Assembly: GCF_902150045.1 (NCBI RefSeq)
Contig: NZ_CABFVU010000001.1
Coordinates: 1,240,001-1,304,000 of the forward strand
Length of the DNA: 64,000 bases
Source: Chitinophaga polysaccharea
GTDB taxonomy: Bacteria > Bacteroidota > Bacteroidia > Chitinophagales > Chitinophagaceae
Direction: 5' to 3'
The translations under genes were made by a program, and so were the position numbers. Below the pieces are notes generated by a model that worked only from the letters and a program-made list of their open reading frames with translations, had not been told where the DNA came from and ran no database searches. This document shows, in pieces, positions 1-8,889 of this stretch (position 1 is its first letter; every line of letters starts with the position of its first letter).

Positions 1-1027
1 GGGAGAGAAGGAACATTACAGCCACCGTAAGGGATGTTAAACCGGTTTTACCTCCTGCAGCAATACCACTGGCGCTTTCCACATAAGCCGTTACCACGCT
101 GGTACCTAATAGCCCTGCCGCCGTGGTGCCTACTGCGTCGGCCATCAACGCCTGTTTGGCGCGGGGCAGCCGTCCTTTCTCATCCAGCAGCCCGGCTTTA
201 TTACAAAGCCCTATCAGCGTACCTACAGTATCAAAAAGATTTACCATCAGCAGGGTAAAGAGGATCATCACCATATCCAGGCTGAATACCTTATCAAACT
301 GCAGTTTGAAGGCTACCGGTGTCAGCGGGGGCGGAAGGCTTACCAGCTGGCCGTTTGCCGGGAGATGCGTAATTCCCAGCGGGATTCCCACCACCGTGGC
401 CGCCAGTATACCGATCAGCAATGCAGCGTTCACATTACGGTACATCAGCACAGCGCTGACAATCAGCCCTATCAATGCAATAAGGGGGCCTATACTGGTA
501 ATGTTTCCCATTTTCAGGATCACTCCGTCCAGTTTTCCGTTGCCCACATGGTGCATACCCGTTTCAATAATGCCCGCATTGGCCATCCCTATCAATGCAA
601 TCAATAAGCCGATACCCACTGAAATGGCATGTTTCAGGTTCTCCGGTATGCTGTTGATGATCGCCTCCCGGATCCGGAACATCGACAAAAAAATAAAAAT
701 AATCCCCTCCAGGAACACGGCGGTCAGCGCAAATTGCCAGCTATAGCCCATAGAGGACACAATAGTATAAGCAAAAAAAGCATTCAATCCCATTCCGGGC
801 GCCACGCCTATAGGCAGCCTGGCATACAACGCCATTACCAGCGTACCAATGGCTGCCGCCAATGCCGTAGCGGTGATCAGCGCATTGAAATCCATTCCTG
901 TGCGCGACAGGATACTGGGATTAACCGCCAGTATATACGCCATAGTGGAAAAGGTGGTTAACCCTGCCAGTATCTCTTTTTTTACAGTTGTCTTATGTTC
1001 GGTGAGATGGAAAAATTTTGCGAGCAT
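1..1027 (-). CDS. NCS2-family nucleobase permease (partial)
   Basis: The start is complete and the C-terminal end is cut off by the left edge of the window. The minus-strand translation opens MLAKFFHLTEHKTTVKKEIL and continues with hydrophobic helices typical of the guanine/hypoxanthine permease branch (PbuG/GhxP-like) of NCS2: AGLTTFSTMAYILAVNP near residue 20, GVAPGMGLNAFFAY near 75, and VNLFDTVGTLIGL near 265. These are conserved substrate-binding helix blocks of the family. It is an inner-membrane proton-coupled purine importer by family inference; substrate specificity cannot be read from the sequence. It is transcribed divergently from the helicase gene at 1080, with a TAnnTTTG promoter box only 4 nt before its ATG. 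Confidence 0.9.
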   Translation of the reverse strand, partial: MLAKFFHLTEHKTTVKKEILAGLTTFSTMAYILAVNPSILSRTGMDFNALITATALAAAIGTLVMALYARLPIGVAPGMGLNAFFAYTIVSSMGYSWQFALTAVFLEGIIFIFLSMFRIREAIINSIPENLKHAISVGIGLLIALIGMANAGIIETGMHHVGNGKLDGVILKMGNITSIGPLIALIGLIVSAVLMYRNVNAALLIGILAATVVGIPLGITHLPANGQLVSLPPPLTPVAFKLQFDKVFSLDMVMILFTLLMVNLFDTVGTLIGLCNKAGLLDEKGRLPRAKQALMADAVGTTAAGLLGTSVVTAYVESASGIAAGGKTGLTSLTVAVMFLLS

Positions 1028-1031
1028 AACG

Positions 1032-1039
1032 CAAAAATA
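1032..1039 (-). promoter_or_regulatory. Promoter -7 box TATTTTTG for the NCS2 permease
   Basis: A perfect match to the Bacteroidota -7 consensus TAnnTTTG on the minus strand. Only CGTT separates it from the ATG at 1027, which predicts a leaderless or nearly leaderless mRNA. No -33 TTG is visible at the usual distance. Confidence 0.55.
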
Positions 1040-1079
1040 AGCGTTTCACGATTTATCATTTTATGCTAATTTCATTCCT

Positions 1080-3533
1080 ATGCAACAACGTTCGGGTGGA
1101 TGGAAAGTGATCAATAACTGGCTGGGCGAAAAAGACCTGAAGCCCTTCAAATTCCAGGAGGATGCCTGGAAGGCTTACCTGCAGGGTAAATCGGGAATTG
1201 TAAATGCCCCTACCGGCTTCGGGAAAACCTTCTCCCTGTTCCTGGGAGCCGTTATCGCATGGATTGATGCGCACCCAAAGGATTATACCCGTAAAACAAA
1301 AAATGGCTTACAGCTTTTGTGGATAACACCGCTGCGCGCACTCGCCAAAGACCTTGGCAGAGCCATGGAAAGCGCGCTGCAGGAGCTCAATGTTCCCTGG
1401 CAGGTAGGCATCCGCAGCGGCGACACGCCTGTTTCTACCCGCGCAGCACAAAAAAAGCAAATGCCGGAAGTGCTGATCATTACACCGGAAAGCCTGCACC
1501 TGCTGCTGGCACAAAAAGAATATCCCTCCGTTTTTAAACACCTGCACACCGTTGTGGTAGATGAATGGCATGAACTCATAGGCAGCAAGCGCGGCGTGAT
1601 GGTGGAGCTTGGCCTCAGCCGCCTGAGAGGACTGCATGAAAACCAGCTGAAGGTGTGGGGGATCTCCGCTACTATCGGCAACCTCGACGAGGCGATGGAA
1701 GTATTGCTGGGACCGTATCACAGCGATGGGCTTATTATCCGCGCCAAACTGAAAAAGAATATTACCCTGAAAAGCGTGATCCCCCATGAAATAGAAAACT
1801 ATCCCTGGGCAGGGCACCTGGGGATCAAAATGCTGCCACAGGCGCTTCCTGTTATCAACGACAGTCAAACCACGCTGATATTCACCAATACCCGGTCCCA
1901 ATCTGAACTATGGTACCAGGCCCTGCTACGGGAAGATCCCAGGCTGGCCGGCGCACTGGCACTGCATCACGGGTCTATAGACATGGAACTGCGCATATGG
2001 GTGGAAGAAGCCCTGCACAACGGCATCCTGAAAGCGGTGGTATGTACCGCCAGCCTGGATCTGGGCGTGGATTTCCGGCCGGTAGACAGTGTGATACAGG
2101 TAGGCAGCCCTAAAGGAGTGGCCCGGTTTCTCCAGAGGGCCGGCCGTAGCGGGCATCAGCCCGGGGCTATCAGCAAAATTTTCTTTCTGCCCACACATGC
2201 TTTGGAACTGGTAGAAGCGGCTGCACTGAAAGCTGCTATGGAACAGGACCTCATTGAAAGCCGGATGCCTGTGCTACTTGCCTATGATGTATTGCTCCAG
2301 TACCTGATGACACTGGCAGTATCCGACGGCTTTCATGCCACCGACATCTGGGAAGAAGTACGACATACCTTTTGTTATCAGCATATCACGGAAGATGACT
2401 GGCAGTGGCTCCTCTCCTTTCTTACCACCGGTGGTGACGCCCTGGGCAGTTATGATGAATTCAAAAAAGTAGAACGGGAAGGTAATTTCTATATCTGCCG
2501 CAGCCGCATGATGGCCATGCGCCACCGCTTGCACATCGGTACTATTGTAAGTGATGCCATGCTGAAAGTGAAGTTTATGAGCGGTGGCTATATTGGCGTA
2601 ATAGAGGAAAGCTTTATTTCCCGGTTATCTCCCGGCGACTCCTTTACGCTGGCTGGCCGCAACCTTGAATTTGTGCTGATCAAGGATATGACGGTACTGG
2701 TCCGCAAATCAAATTCGAAAAGATCCATCGTACCCAGCTACCAGGGAGGCCGTATCCCATTGTCGTCGAACCTGGGGCGCATGCTCCGGGAAAAATTCAA
2801 TGAAGCCTTATCAAGGAACACAAAAGATCCTGAGCTGATCGCCCTGCAGCCGCTGTTCAATTTGCAGGAAGAGCTGTCGCATATTCCCAAAGCAGGCGAG
2901 CTGCTGATTGAACAGATCAATACAAAGGATGGTTATCATCTTTTCGTATATCCCTTTGAAGGGCGACTGGTACATGAAGTAATGGCAGCACTGCTGGCCT
3001 ACCGGATCAGCCGTATCCAGCCCATTACTTTTTCTATGGCTATGAACGATTATGGCTTTGAATTGTTATCCGACCAGCCTATTCCCTTAACGGCCGAAAA
3101 TGCCAAAGAACTGTTTTCTACCGAAAACCTGCTGGCCGAACTGCAAACCAGTGTAAATGCCACGGAAATGGCACGCCGCAAATTCCGCGATATCGCCGTA
3201 ATAGCCGGTTTAATATTCCAGGGCTATCCTGGCAAACACAAGGCCAACCGTCACCTGCAATCATCGGCGTCGCTGCTGTTCAATGTGTTCAGGGATTATG
3301 ATCCGCAAAACCTGTTGCTGAAACAGGCATTCAATGAAGCTTTCTTTTACCAGATGGAAGAAGCCCGGTTGAGGGAAACGCTGGAACGTATCGCAGTAAG
3401 CCGGATTGTGATCACCACGCCGCAAAAACTTACACCTTTCTGCTTTCCTATTAAGGTAGACAGCTTGCGTGATACCATGACCAGCGAAAAGCTGGAAGAC
3501 AGGATCAAAAAATTGATCACGGTGAACGGCTAA
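1080..3533 (+). CDS. Ligase-associated DNA damage response DEXH-box helicase
   Basis: An 817-residue Lhr-like superfamily 2 helicase. The Walker A block is APTGFGKTFS near residue 40, the DEXH box is VVVDEWHEL near 160, motif III is SATIG near 195, and the C-terminal RecA domain carries RAGRSGHQ near 355. A long C-terminal winged-helix/Lhr-core extension follows. This is the helicase normally encoded in a four-gene repair module with an MBL-fold exonuclease, an ATP-dependent DNA ligase and the PdeM nuclease. Here only PdeM follows, 41 nt downstream; the ligase and exonuclease are not in the window. Expected role: 3'-5' DNA translocase or helicase in damage repair. The ATG at 1080 is the natural start, directly after the divergent promoter region. 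Confidence 0.92.
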   Translation: MQQRSGGWKVINNWLGEKDLKPFKFQEDAWKAYLQGKSGIVNAPTGFGKTFSLFLGAVIAWIDAHPKDYTRKTKNGLQLLWITPLRALAKDLGRAMESALQELNVPWQVGIRSGDTPVSTRAAQKKQMPEVLIITPESLHLLLAQKEYPSVFKHLHTVVVDEWHELIGSKRGVMVELGLSRLRGLHENQLKVWGISATIGNLDEAMEVLLGPYHSDGLIIRAKLKKNITLKSVIPHEIENYPWAGHLGIKMLPQALPVINDSQTTLIFTNTRSQSELWYQALLREDPRLAGALALHHGSIDMELRIWVEEALHNGILKAVVCTASLDLGVDFRPVDSVIQVGSPKGVARFLQRAGRSGHQPGAISKIFFLPTHALELVEAAALKAAMEQDLIESRMPVLLAYDVLLQYLMTLAVSDGFHATDIWEEVRHTFCYQHITEDDWQWLLSFLTTGGDALGSYDEFKKVEREGNFYICRSRMMAMRHRLHIGTIVSDAMLKVKFMSGGYIGVIEESFISRLSPGDSFTLAGRNLEFVLIKDMTVLVRKSNSKRSIVPSYQGGRIPLSSNLGRMLREKFNEALSRNTKDPELIALQPLFNLQEELSHIPKAGELLIEQINTKDGYHLFVYPFEGRLVHEVMAALLAYRISRIQPITFSMAMNDYGFELLSDQPIPLTAENAKELFSTENLLAELQTSVNATEMARRKFRDIAVIAGLIFQGYPGKHKANRHLQSSASLLFNVFRDYDPQNLLLKQAFNEAFFYQMEEARLRETLERIAVSRIVITTPQKLTPFCFPIKVDSLRDTMTSEKLEDRIKKLITVNG

Positions 3534-3574
3534 GAAATCTCTAATTTGCACCTCATTAAAAAACAGTTGAACCA

Positions 3575-4222
3575 GTGGTTGGGGAAATATTTCACTTTCA
3601 GGAGCAGCATTGGCATTTATCGCCCCAGCGGGCAATTTTTTGGGAAGAAGAGAAAGCGCTGATCCTTTCAGATCTGCACCTGGGGAAAGCCGCTCATTTC
3701 CGGAAGGCCGGAATTGCAGTACCGGCGGGCATTGTACAGGAAGACCTCTTCCGGTTGCAACAGCTGATCACCCATTACCTGCCGGAGCGGATCATTATAG
3801 TGGGCGATATGTTCCATAGCCGGGAAAACAACGAGGTGCAGTATTTCAGGCTATGGCGGCAACAGTTTTCCCGGATCTCCTTCGACCTGGTAAAAGGTAA
3901 CCATGATATCATGGCCGATGATGTGTACGAACAATTGCAGATCAACGTACATCCTGCGCTTACCCTGCGTAACATTCATTTTATCCATGAGCCTTGTGAA
4001 GATAACAATGGCTTCGCCTATACTTTTTCCGGGCACCTGCACCCGGCTTTTGTAATGCAGGGTGCAGGCAGGCAACGACTGCGTTTACCTTGTTTTTATT
4101 TTGGCCGCCATTGCGGCATTTTACCCGCTTTTGGCCACTTTACCGGCTCGGCTACCCTTGAACCTGGCGAAAGGGACCCCGTGTTTGTAATAGCCGGAAA
4201 ATCGATTATACGCGCACAATGA
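3575..4222 (+). CDS. pdeM: Ligase-associated DNA damage response endonuclease PdeM
   Basis: A 215-residue calcineurin-like metallophosphoesterase with the metal-site motifs in order: SDLHLGK near residue 32, GDMFHS near 75, KGNHD near 105 and GHLHPA near 153. The C-terminal FGRHCGILPAFGHFTG block is characteristic of PdeM. The only usable start is GTG at 3575, since an in-frame stop lies 18 nt upstream and no ATG is available. The gene follows the DEXH helicase and its stop overlaps the ATG of the deacetylase by 4 nt (ATGA), so translational coupling is likely. The activity is a metal-dependent DNA nuclease or phosphodiesterase by family inference. Confidence 0.9.
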   Translation: MVGEIFHFQEQHWHLSPQRAIFWEEEKALILSDLHLGKAAHFRKAGIAVPAGIVQEDLFRLQQLITHYLPERIIIVGDMFHSRENNEVQYFRLWRQQFSRISFDLVKGNHDIMADDVYEQLQINVHPALTLRNIHFIHEPCEDNNGFAYTFSGHLHPAFVMQGAGRQRLRLPCFYFGRHCGILPAFGHFTGSATLEPGERDPVFVIAGKSIIRAQ

Positions 4223-5118
4223 TAATTGCCAGTCACGATATATATATCCATCCCCTGCCGGCCGATCATCGCTTCCCGATGCTCAAATATGAACTGATAC
4301 CTGCCCAGCTGCTGCGGGAAGGTGTTATTACACCCGGGCAGTTGTTTGCCCCTGAACCCGCCACAGAAGACATTATCCTCCTCACACACACCGCTGAGTA
4401 CTGGCATAGGCTGCGGGATCAAACGCTGGAACCGCGTGAACAGCGGAAGATAGGGTTCCCGCAGTCGCCCGCCCTCACCTTACGCGAAATCGTTATTACA
4501 CAGGGCACCATTAACATTTCGCTGCATGCGCTGGATCACGGTATTGGCTTTAACGTGGCGGGAGGTACCCATCACGCGTTTGCAGATCATGGGGAAGGTT
4601 TCTGCCTGCTCAACGATTTTGCCGTAGCCGCCAATTACCTGCTTCACAGGCAACTGATCCGGCAGGCGCTAGTGATAGACCTGGACGTTCACCAGGGCAA
4701 TGGCACCGCGGCGCTGTTTGCAGGTAACCCCCATGTATATACGTTTAGTATGCATGGCGCGCACAATTATCCCTTTCACAAAGAAGCGTCCGACTGGGAT
4801 ATTCCCCTGGCAGATGGTATGGATAACGGCGCCTACCTGCAATTACTTGAAGATGCTCTGCCCGTGCTGATTAACCGGGTAAAACCCGATATCGTTTTTT
4901 ATCTCTCCGGGGTGGATATCCTGGAAACAGATAAGTTCGGGAAGCTGAAAATAACGCAGCAGGGCTGCCTTGAGCGGGATGAAATGGTTTTCCATTCACT
5001 GCGGCAACATCATATTCCCTGTGCAGTGGCCATGGGAGGCGGTTATTCCACCCAGATCCGCGATATCGTAAATGCGCACTGTAATACTTTCAGGGCCGGC
5101 ATCCGTATTTACGGCTAA
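4219..5118 (+). CDS. Class IV-type histone deacetylase family protein
   Basis: A 299-residue zinc-dependent deacetylase-fold protein. The catalytic His pair lies in GGTHHAF near residue 117, the zinc ligands in DLDVHQGNGT near 155, and the third ligand in LSGVDILETDKFG near 237, with GGGYS near 276. All metal and catalytic positions look intact. The VDILETDKFGKLKI block resembles the HDAC11 (class IV) pattern more than class I/II, so deacylation of longer acyl groups is possible (inference). It overlaps pdeM by 4 nt, placing it in the repair operon, and its stop overlaps the stop of the convergent lolD by 3 nt. The substrate is unknown; acetylated proteins or polyamines are alternatives. Confidence 0.88.
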   Translation: MIIASHDIYIHPLPADHRFPMLKYELIPAQLLREGVITPGQLFAPEPATEDIILLTHTAEYWHRLRDQTLEPREQRKIGFPQSPALTLREIVITQGTINISLHALDHGIGFNVAGGTHHAFADHGEGFCLLNDFAVAANYLLHRQLIRQALVIDLDVHQGNGTAALFAGNPHVYTFSMHGAHNYPFHKEASDWDIPLADGMDNGAYLQLLEDALPVLINRVKPDIVFYLSGVDILETDKFGKLKITQQGCLERDEMVFHSLRQHHIPCAVAMGGGYSTQIRDIVNAHCNTFRAGIRIYG

Positions 5119-5765
5119 ATAATTTTACCATCCTTCATCACCAGCTGACGATCGCTCATAGGCGCCAGCTCTTCATTGTGCGTAACAATGATAAAGGTTT
5201 GCTTCAGCTGATCCCGCAGTTCCATAAAAAGGTGATGCAGCTCCCTGGCGTTGCGGGAGTCGAGGTTACCGGTTGGCTCGTCGGCCATTACCACGTCCGG
5301 ATCATTGATCAGGGCGCGCGCCACGGCCACTCTTTGCTGCTCTCCGCCGGAGAGGGCGTTGGGTTTGTGCTCAAGCCGGTCTTTGAGGCCCAGCGTTTCC
5401 AGCAGGAACACGGCTTTTTCCTTTACCTGGCTTCTCCGGGTGCCGGCAATGTAGCCGGGGATACAAACATTTTCAAGAGCAGTGAATTCCGGCAGCAGGT
5501 GATGGAACTGGAAAATAAAGCCAATATGACGGTTCCTGAAATCGGCCAGGGTATTTCCCTTTAAAGCCGTCAGATTGACATCATTCAGCCATATCTCCCC
5601 CGCAGTAGGCGTATCAAGGGTTCCGAGGATATGCAGCAATGTGCTTTTGCCCGCCCCGGACGATCCTACGATAGTTACTATCTCTCCCTTACTGACAGTA
5701 ATATCTACCCCCTTTAATATGGGTAAATTGGAATAATTTTTGGTGACATTGCGAGCGGTTAGCAT
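5115..5765 (-). CDS. lolD: ABC transporter ATP-binding protein, LolD type
   Basis: A 216-residue ATPase with Walker [10 protein letters not shown] near residue 35, Q-loop [10 protein letters not shown] near 85, signature [13 protein letters not shown] near 139, and Walker [13 protein letters not shown] near 160. The overall pattern is the MacB/LolD subfamily, and [13 protein letters not shown] is typical of Bacteroidota LolD, which powers lipoprotein release from the inner membrane. No LolC/E membrane partner is adjacent, so the specific system is inferred from sequence type only. Convergent with the deacetylase gene. A near-match promoter box (TACTTTTC) lies about 10 nt upstream of the ATG. 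Confidence 0.82.
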   Translation of the reverse strand: MLTARNVTKNYSNLPILKGVDITVSKGEIVTIVGSSGAGKSTLLHILGTLDTPTAGEIWLNDVNLTALKGNTLADFRNRHIGFIFQFHHLLPEFTALENVCIPGYIAGTRRSQVKEKAVFLLETLGLKDRLEHKPNALSGGEQQRVAVARALINDPDVVMADEPTGNLDSRNARELHHLFMELRDQLKQTFIIVTHNEELAPMSDRQLVMKDGKII

Positions 5766-5804
5766 AACCCAAAGAAAAGTAATTAACCGATAAAATAGTA
5801 AAAG

Positions 5805-5834
5805 TTGTTTATTTCAAATTAAATAATACTTTTG
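5805..5834 (+). promoter_or_regulatory. Bacteroidota-type promoter (TTG ... TACTTTTG)
   Basis: A -33 TTG at 5805-5807 and a perfect -7 box TACTTTTG at 5827-5834, separated by 19 bp, which is the classical spacing for the primary sigma factor of this phylum. It leaves a leader of about 28 nt, A/T-rich and without a Shine-Dalgarno sequence, before the ATG at 5866. Confidence 0.75.
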
Positions 5835-5865
5835 CGGAAAATTAAAAAGTAAAAATTTTAATAAG

Positions 5866-6087
5866 ATGTACTGGACATTAGAATTAGCTTCATACCTGGA
5901 GGACGCTCCATGGCCAGCTACTAAAGACGAACTTATCGACTACGCCATTCGTTCCGGTGCACCGATCGAAGTAATCGAGAACCTTCAGGAGCTGGAGGAT
6001 GAGGGAGAAATTTATGAGGGGATTGAAGATATTTGGTCTGATTATCCGTCGCAGGACGACTTCTTCTTTAACGAGGATGAATATTAG
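5866..6087 (+). CDS. DUF2795-like small acidic protein
   Basis: A 73-residue, strongly acidic protein opening MYWTLELASYLEDAPWPATKDELI and ending in an Asp/Glu/Phe-rich tail (DDFFFNEDEY). I recognise it as the small DUF2795-type protein that is widespread in Bacteroidota; its function is unknown. The sequence predicts a helical pair (residues 1-30 and 34-50) and a disordered acidic C-terminus. It has the best promoter in the window and its own terminator, so it is a monocistronic and probably abundant transcript. Confidence 0.8.
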   Translation: MYWTLELASYLEDAPWPATKDELIDYAIRSGAPIEVIENLQELEDEGEIYEGIEDIWSDYPSQDDFFFNEDEY

Positions 6088-6136
6088 CCACTATCGCTTA
6101 CCGCACACTCCCGTTTTACTATGACAAATAATTACT

Positions 6137-6170
6137 AAGCCGCTCCTGATAAGGAAGCGGCTTTTATTTT
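6137..6170 (+). terminator. Intrinsic terminator after the DUF2795-like gene
   Basis: Stem AAGCCGCT with GCGGCTT around TCCTGATAAGGA, followed by TTTTATTTT. It lies 50 nt after the stop codon and faces the convergent fabI gene. Confidence 0.75.
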
Positions 6171-6246
6171 GGTATCTGCTGATCCGGCGATGCTGCAATG
6201 ATGATGTCATCATCTGCCACATCGCCGGGCTCAATAAATAGAATAT

Positions 6247-7059
6247 TTATTTTTCCATCTGGTCGATCACTGGCTTGGAAACACCAGTGAAGGAGAAACC
6301 ACCGTCGTGGAACAGGTTCTGCATAGTCACCATCCTGGTGAGGTCAGAGAACATGGCCACAGCATAGCTGGCGCACTCGTCTGCAGTGGCGTTACCCAAT
6401 GGGCTCATTTTTTCCGCATAAGACATAAAGCCATCGAAACCTTTCACACCACCACCTGCAGTTGTTTTAACCGGCGACTGGGAGATAGTGTTTACGCGTA
6501 CTTTCTTATGTGTGCCATAGTGGTAGCCGAAACTGCGTGCAATTGACTCCAGCAGGGCTTTGGCATCTGCCATTTCGCCATAGTCCGGGAATACACGCTG
6601 AGACGCGATATAAGACAATGCAATAACAGAGGCCCATTCATTCAGTGCATCCAGTTTATAGGCTGTTTGCAGAACGCGGTGCAGCGACATTGCAGAGATA
6701 TCAAATGTTTTGTGATTAAAATCGTAATCAAGATCAGTATAGCTTCTGCCTTTACGGATGTTCATACCCATAGCAACAGAATGGAGAATGAAGTCGATCT
6801 TGCCTCCAAAATGCTCCATGGATTTGTTGAACAGGTTGGTCAGATCGTCCATATTGGTAACATCAGCCGGAATAACAGGTGCTTTACAGGTTTCCGCCAG
6901 TTTGTTGATCTCACCCATACGCAGGGCAATAGGGGCATTGGTAAGCACAATTTCAGCGCCTTCTTCCACGCAACGCAGTGCTGTTCTCCAGGCAATAGAC
7001 TTGTCGTCCAGTGCGCCAAAGATGATACCTTTCTTCCCTTTTAATAAGTTATGAGCCAT
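6247..7059 (-). CDS. fabI: Enoyl-[acyl-carrier-protein] reductase (NADH) FabI
   Basis: A short-chain dehydrogenase-fold reductase of about 270 residues for the last step of fatty-acid elongation in the cytoplasm. It shows the FabI-type nucleotide-binding block GALDDKSIAW near residue 14 and the catalytic Tyr-X6-Lys in DYGEMADAK near 160. The C-terminal MVTMQNLFHDGGFSFTG resembles the family's VDGG region. An upstream in-frame ATG at 7083 overlaps the promoter box at 7081-7088, so the start is taken as MAHNLLKGKKG at 7059. No other fatty-acid gene is nearby. Confidence 0.93.
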   Translation of the reverse strand: MAHNLLKGKKGIIFGALDDKSIAWRTALRCVEEGAEIVLTNAPIALRMGEINKLAETCKAPVIPADVTNMDDLTNLFNKSMEHFGGKIDFILHSVAMGMNIRKGRSYTDLDYDFNHKTFDISAMSLHRVLQTAYKLDALNEWASVIALSYIASQRVFPDYGEMADAKALLESIARSFGYHYGTHKKVRVNTISQSPVKTTAGGGVKGFDGFMSYAEKMSPLGNATADECASYAVAMFSDLTRMVTMQNLFHDGGFSFTGVSKPVIDQMEK

Positions 7060-7080
7060 TTGGTCAAAAATTAATTTCGG

Positions 7081-7088
7081 CAAAAATA
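7081..7088 (-). promoter_or_regulatory. Promoter -7 box TATTTTTG for fabI
   Basis: A perfect TAnnTTTG on the minus strand, 21 nt before the ATG at 7059. It decides the fabI start, because the longer reading frame would begin inside the box. Confidence 0.65.
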
Positions 7089-7109
7089 GTCGTTATAGTT
7101 GAAAAAAAA

Positions 7110-7183
7110 AGCTGTTAGCTGTCTGCAACGGCATTTAGATGGTTTTATACCAGCTAAAGGCAATCTGCTAAAGGCTAACAGCT
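7110..7183. repeat. Intergenic palindrome between recN and fabI
   Basis: Ten-bp arms AGCTGTTAGC (7110-7119) and GCTAACAGCT (7174-7183) enclose a spacer in which GCTAAAGG occurs twice (7153-7160, 7168-7175). It begins 19 nt after the recN stop codon and lies upstream of the co-oriented fabI. It may act as a recN terminator or an mRNA 3' end. Confidence 0.6.
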
Positions 7184-7201
7184 GTTATGGAAAGGCTGTT
7201 G

Positions 7202-8857
7202 TTAATGTACAGCCAGCATTTCACGTGCATTTTCCAGCGCGGCAGCGGTGGGCCGCTCTCCGCTCAGCATCTGGGCGATCTTATTTACCCGTTCATCCGG
7301 CGACAACAAACGTACACTGGTAGTTACTTTATCAGCTTTGGCATCCTTATACACGAAGTAATGTGCATCTGCTTTGCCTGCAATCTGCGGCTGATGGGTA
7401 ATACAGATGATCTGGTGCGATTTGGCAAGGCCTTTCAGGATAACCCCTACCTGGCGGGCCGCTTCTCCGGAAATCCCTGTGTCAATTTCATCGAAGATCA
7501 GCGTGGGTAATGCTACTGACTGCGCTACAAGCGACTTGATACATAGCATAATGCGGCTCAATTCACCACCGGATGCCACCTTACCTACCGGTGCAAACTG
7601 GTTGCTCTTATTGGCGTCAAACAGGAATTCGATGGTGTCCTGTCCATATGGATTGAGCTCTCCGGGTGTGATAGCTACTTTCAGACGGGCATTGGGCATA
7701 CCTACCTGTGCAAGCAGGGTATTCACATGTTTTTCAAAAGGCCCCGCCTGTTCCTGGCGGTGACCGGTAATAACGCCGGCTGCTTTCATAAGGTTTTCTT
7801 TCAGCCGCGTTTGTTCCTGCTCCAGCGATGCCAGCTGCTCATCCAGGTTCAGTACATCGTCTACCTTCTGTGTCAGCGTTTCCTTTATAGCCAGCAGTTC
7901 ACCCGTGGTATGTACACCATGTTTCTTGAATAACCGGTAACCCAGCGCCATCCTTTCATTCACCAGCTCTATCCGTTGGGCGTCGTATTGTACATGATCA
8001 TTAATACTTTCCACTTCCCCGGCGATATCCTGAAGCTCCAGATAAGCAGATAACAGGCGTTCAGCCACTGCCGGTACATCTTTATGAAAACCTGACAACC
8101 CTTGCAGTGACGACTGCAGCTGCTTTAGCTGCTGCAGGATGGGTTGTTCATCTTCTTTCAGCTGAAAATAAACACGGTTGAGGGTATTCTTGATCTCTTC
8201 CGCATGACTTAATGTTTGCAGCTCCGCTTCCAGGTCTTCTATTTCGTTCGGATCAAAACCTGCTTCCGCCAGTTCATCGAGGAGAAAACGGTTATAGTCC
8301 AGCTCTTTGTTTGCATTATCACGGTTATCGAGCAGTTGTTTATATTTCTTCTGTACCTGTGTGTACTGAATAAACTCCTGGTGGTATTGTTGCAGTTCCG
8401 CGGGTTTGTTCACCAGTGCATCGATCACTTCCCTCTGGAAATCGGCATTGCCGAGCGCCAGTGTATCAAACTGCTGGTGCAGGTCTACCAGGTAGCCACT
8501 GAGCTCTGCCAGCTGGGAGATATTCACCGGCGTATCATTTACAAAGGCCCTTGATTTACCTGCGGCACTTATTTCCCTTCTTATGATCAGCTGGTCTTCC
8601 AGATCCAGTTCATGTTCCTGGAAGAAATTGGCCACCTGTGATTTTTTCACTTTAAAAAATCCTTCTATGATGCATTTGCCGGTTTTATCGAACAATACCC
8701 CGGGATCCGCTCTTTCTCCCAGTATCAGGGAAAGGGCCCCGAGCAGAATAGATTTACCTGCACCGGTTTCCCCGGTGATCACGTTCAGGTTTCCTGAAAA
8801 GTCTACTTCCAGGTGATCGATAATTGCGTAGTTCTTGATGGTTAATCGCTGTAACAT
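7202..8857 (-). CDS. recN: DNA repair protein RecN
   Basis: A 551-residue SMC-like ATPase for double-strand break repair. Walker A is GETGAGKSI near residue 30, a coiled-coil region covers about 160-370, the signature GGELSRIML lies near 430, and Walker B LIFDEIDTGISG near 460. The opening MLQRLTIKNYAIIDHLEVDF is the standard RecN N-terminus. It lies 32 nt downstream of a TPR protein gene on the same strand with no terminator between them, so the two are probably co-transcribed. A palindrome follows the stop codon. Confidence 0.94.
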   Translation of the reverse strand: MLQRLTIKNYAIIDHLEVDFSGNLNVITGETGAGKSILLGALSLILGERADPGVLFDKTGKCIIEGFFKVKKSQVANFFQEHELDLEDQLIIRREISAAGKSRAFVNDTPVNISQLAELSGYLVDLHQQFDTLALGNADFQREVIDALVNKPAELQQYHQEFIQYTQVQKKYKQLLDNRDNANKELDYNRFLLDELAEAGFDPNEIEDLEAELQTLSHAEEIKNTLNRVYFQLKEDEQPILQQLKQLQSSLQGLSGFHKDVPAVAERLLSAYLELQDIAGEVESINDHVQYDAQRIELVNERMALGYRLFKKHGVHTTGELLAIKETLTQKVDDVLNLDEQLASLEQEQTRLKENLMKAAGVITGHRQEQAGPFEKHVNTLLAQVGMPNARLKVAITPGELNPYGQDTIEFLFDANKSNQFAPVGKVASGGELSRIMLCIKSLVAQSVALPTLIFDEIDTGISGEAARQVGVILKGLAKSHQIICITHQPQIAGKADAHYFVYKDAKADKVTTSVRLLSPDERVNKIAQMLSGERPTAAALENAREMLAVH

Positions 8858-8889
8858 AAGTAAGGAAATTCCTTTATGATGTTGAAAGC

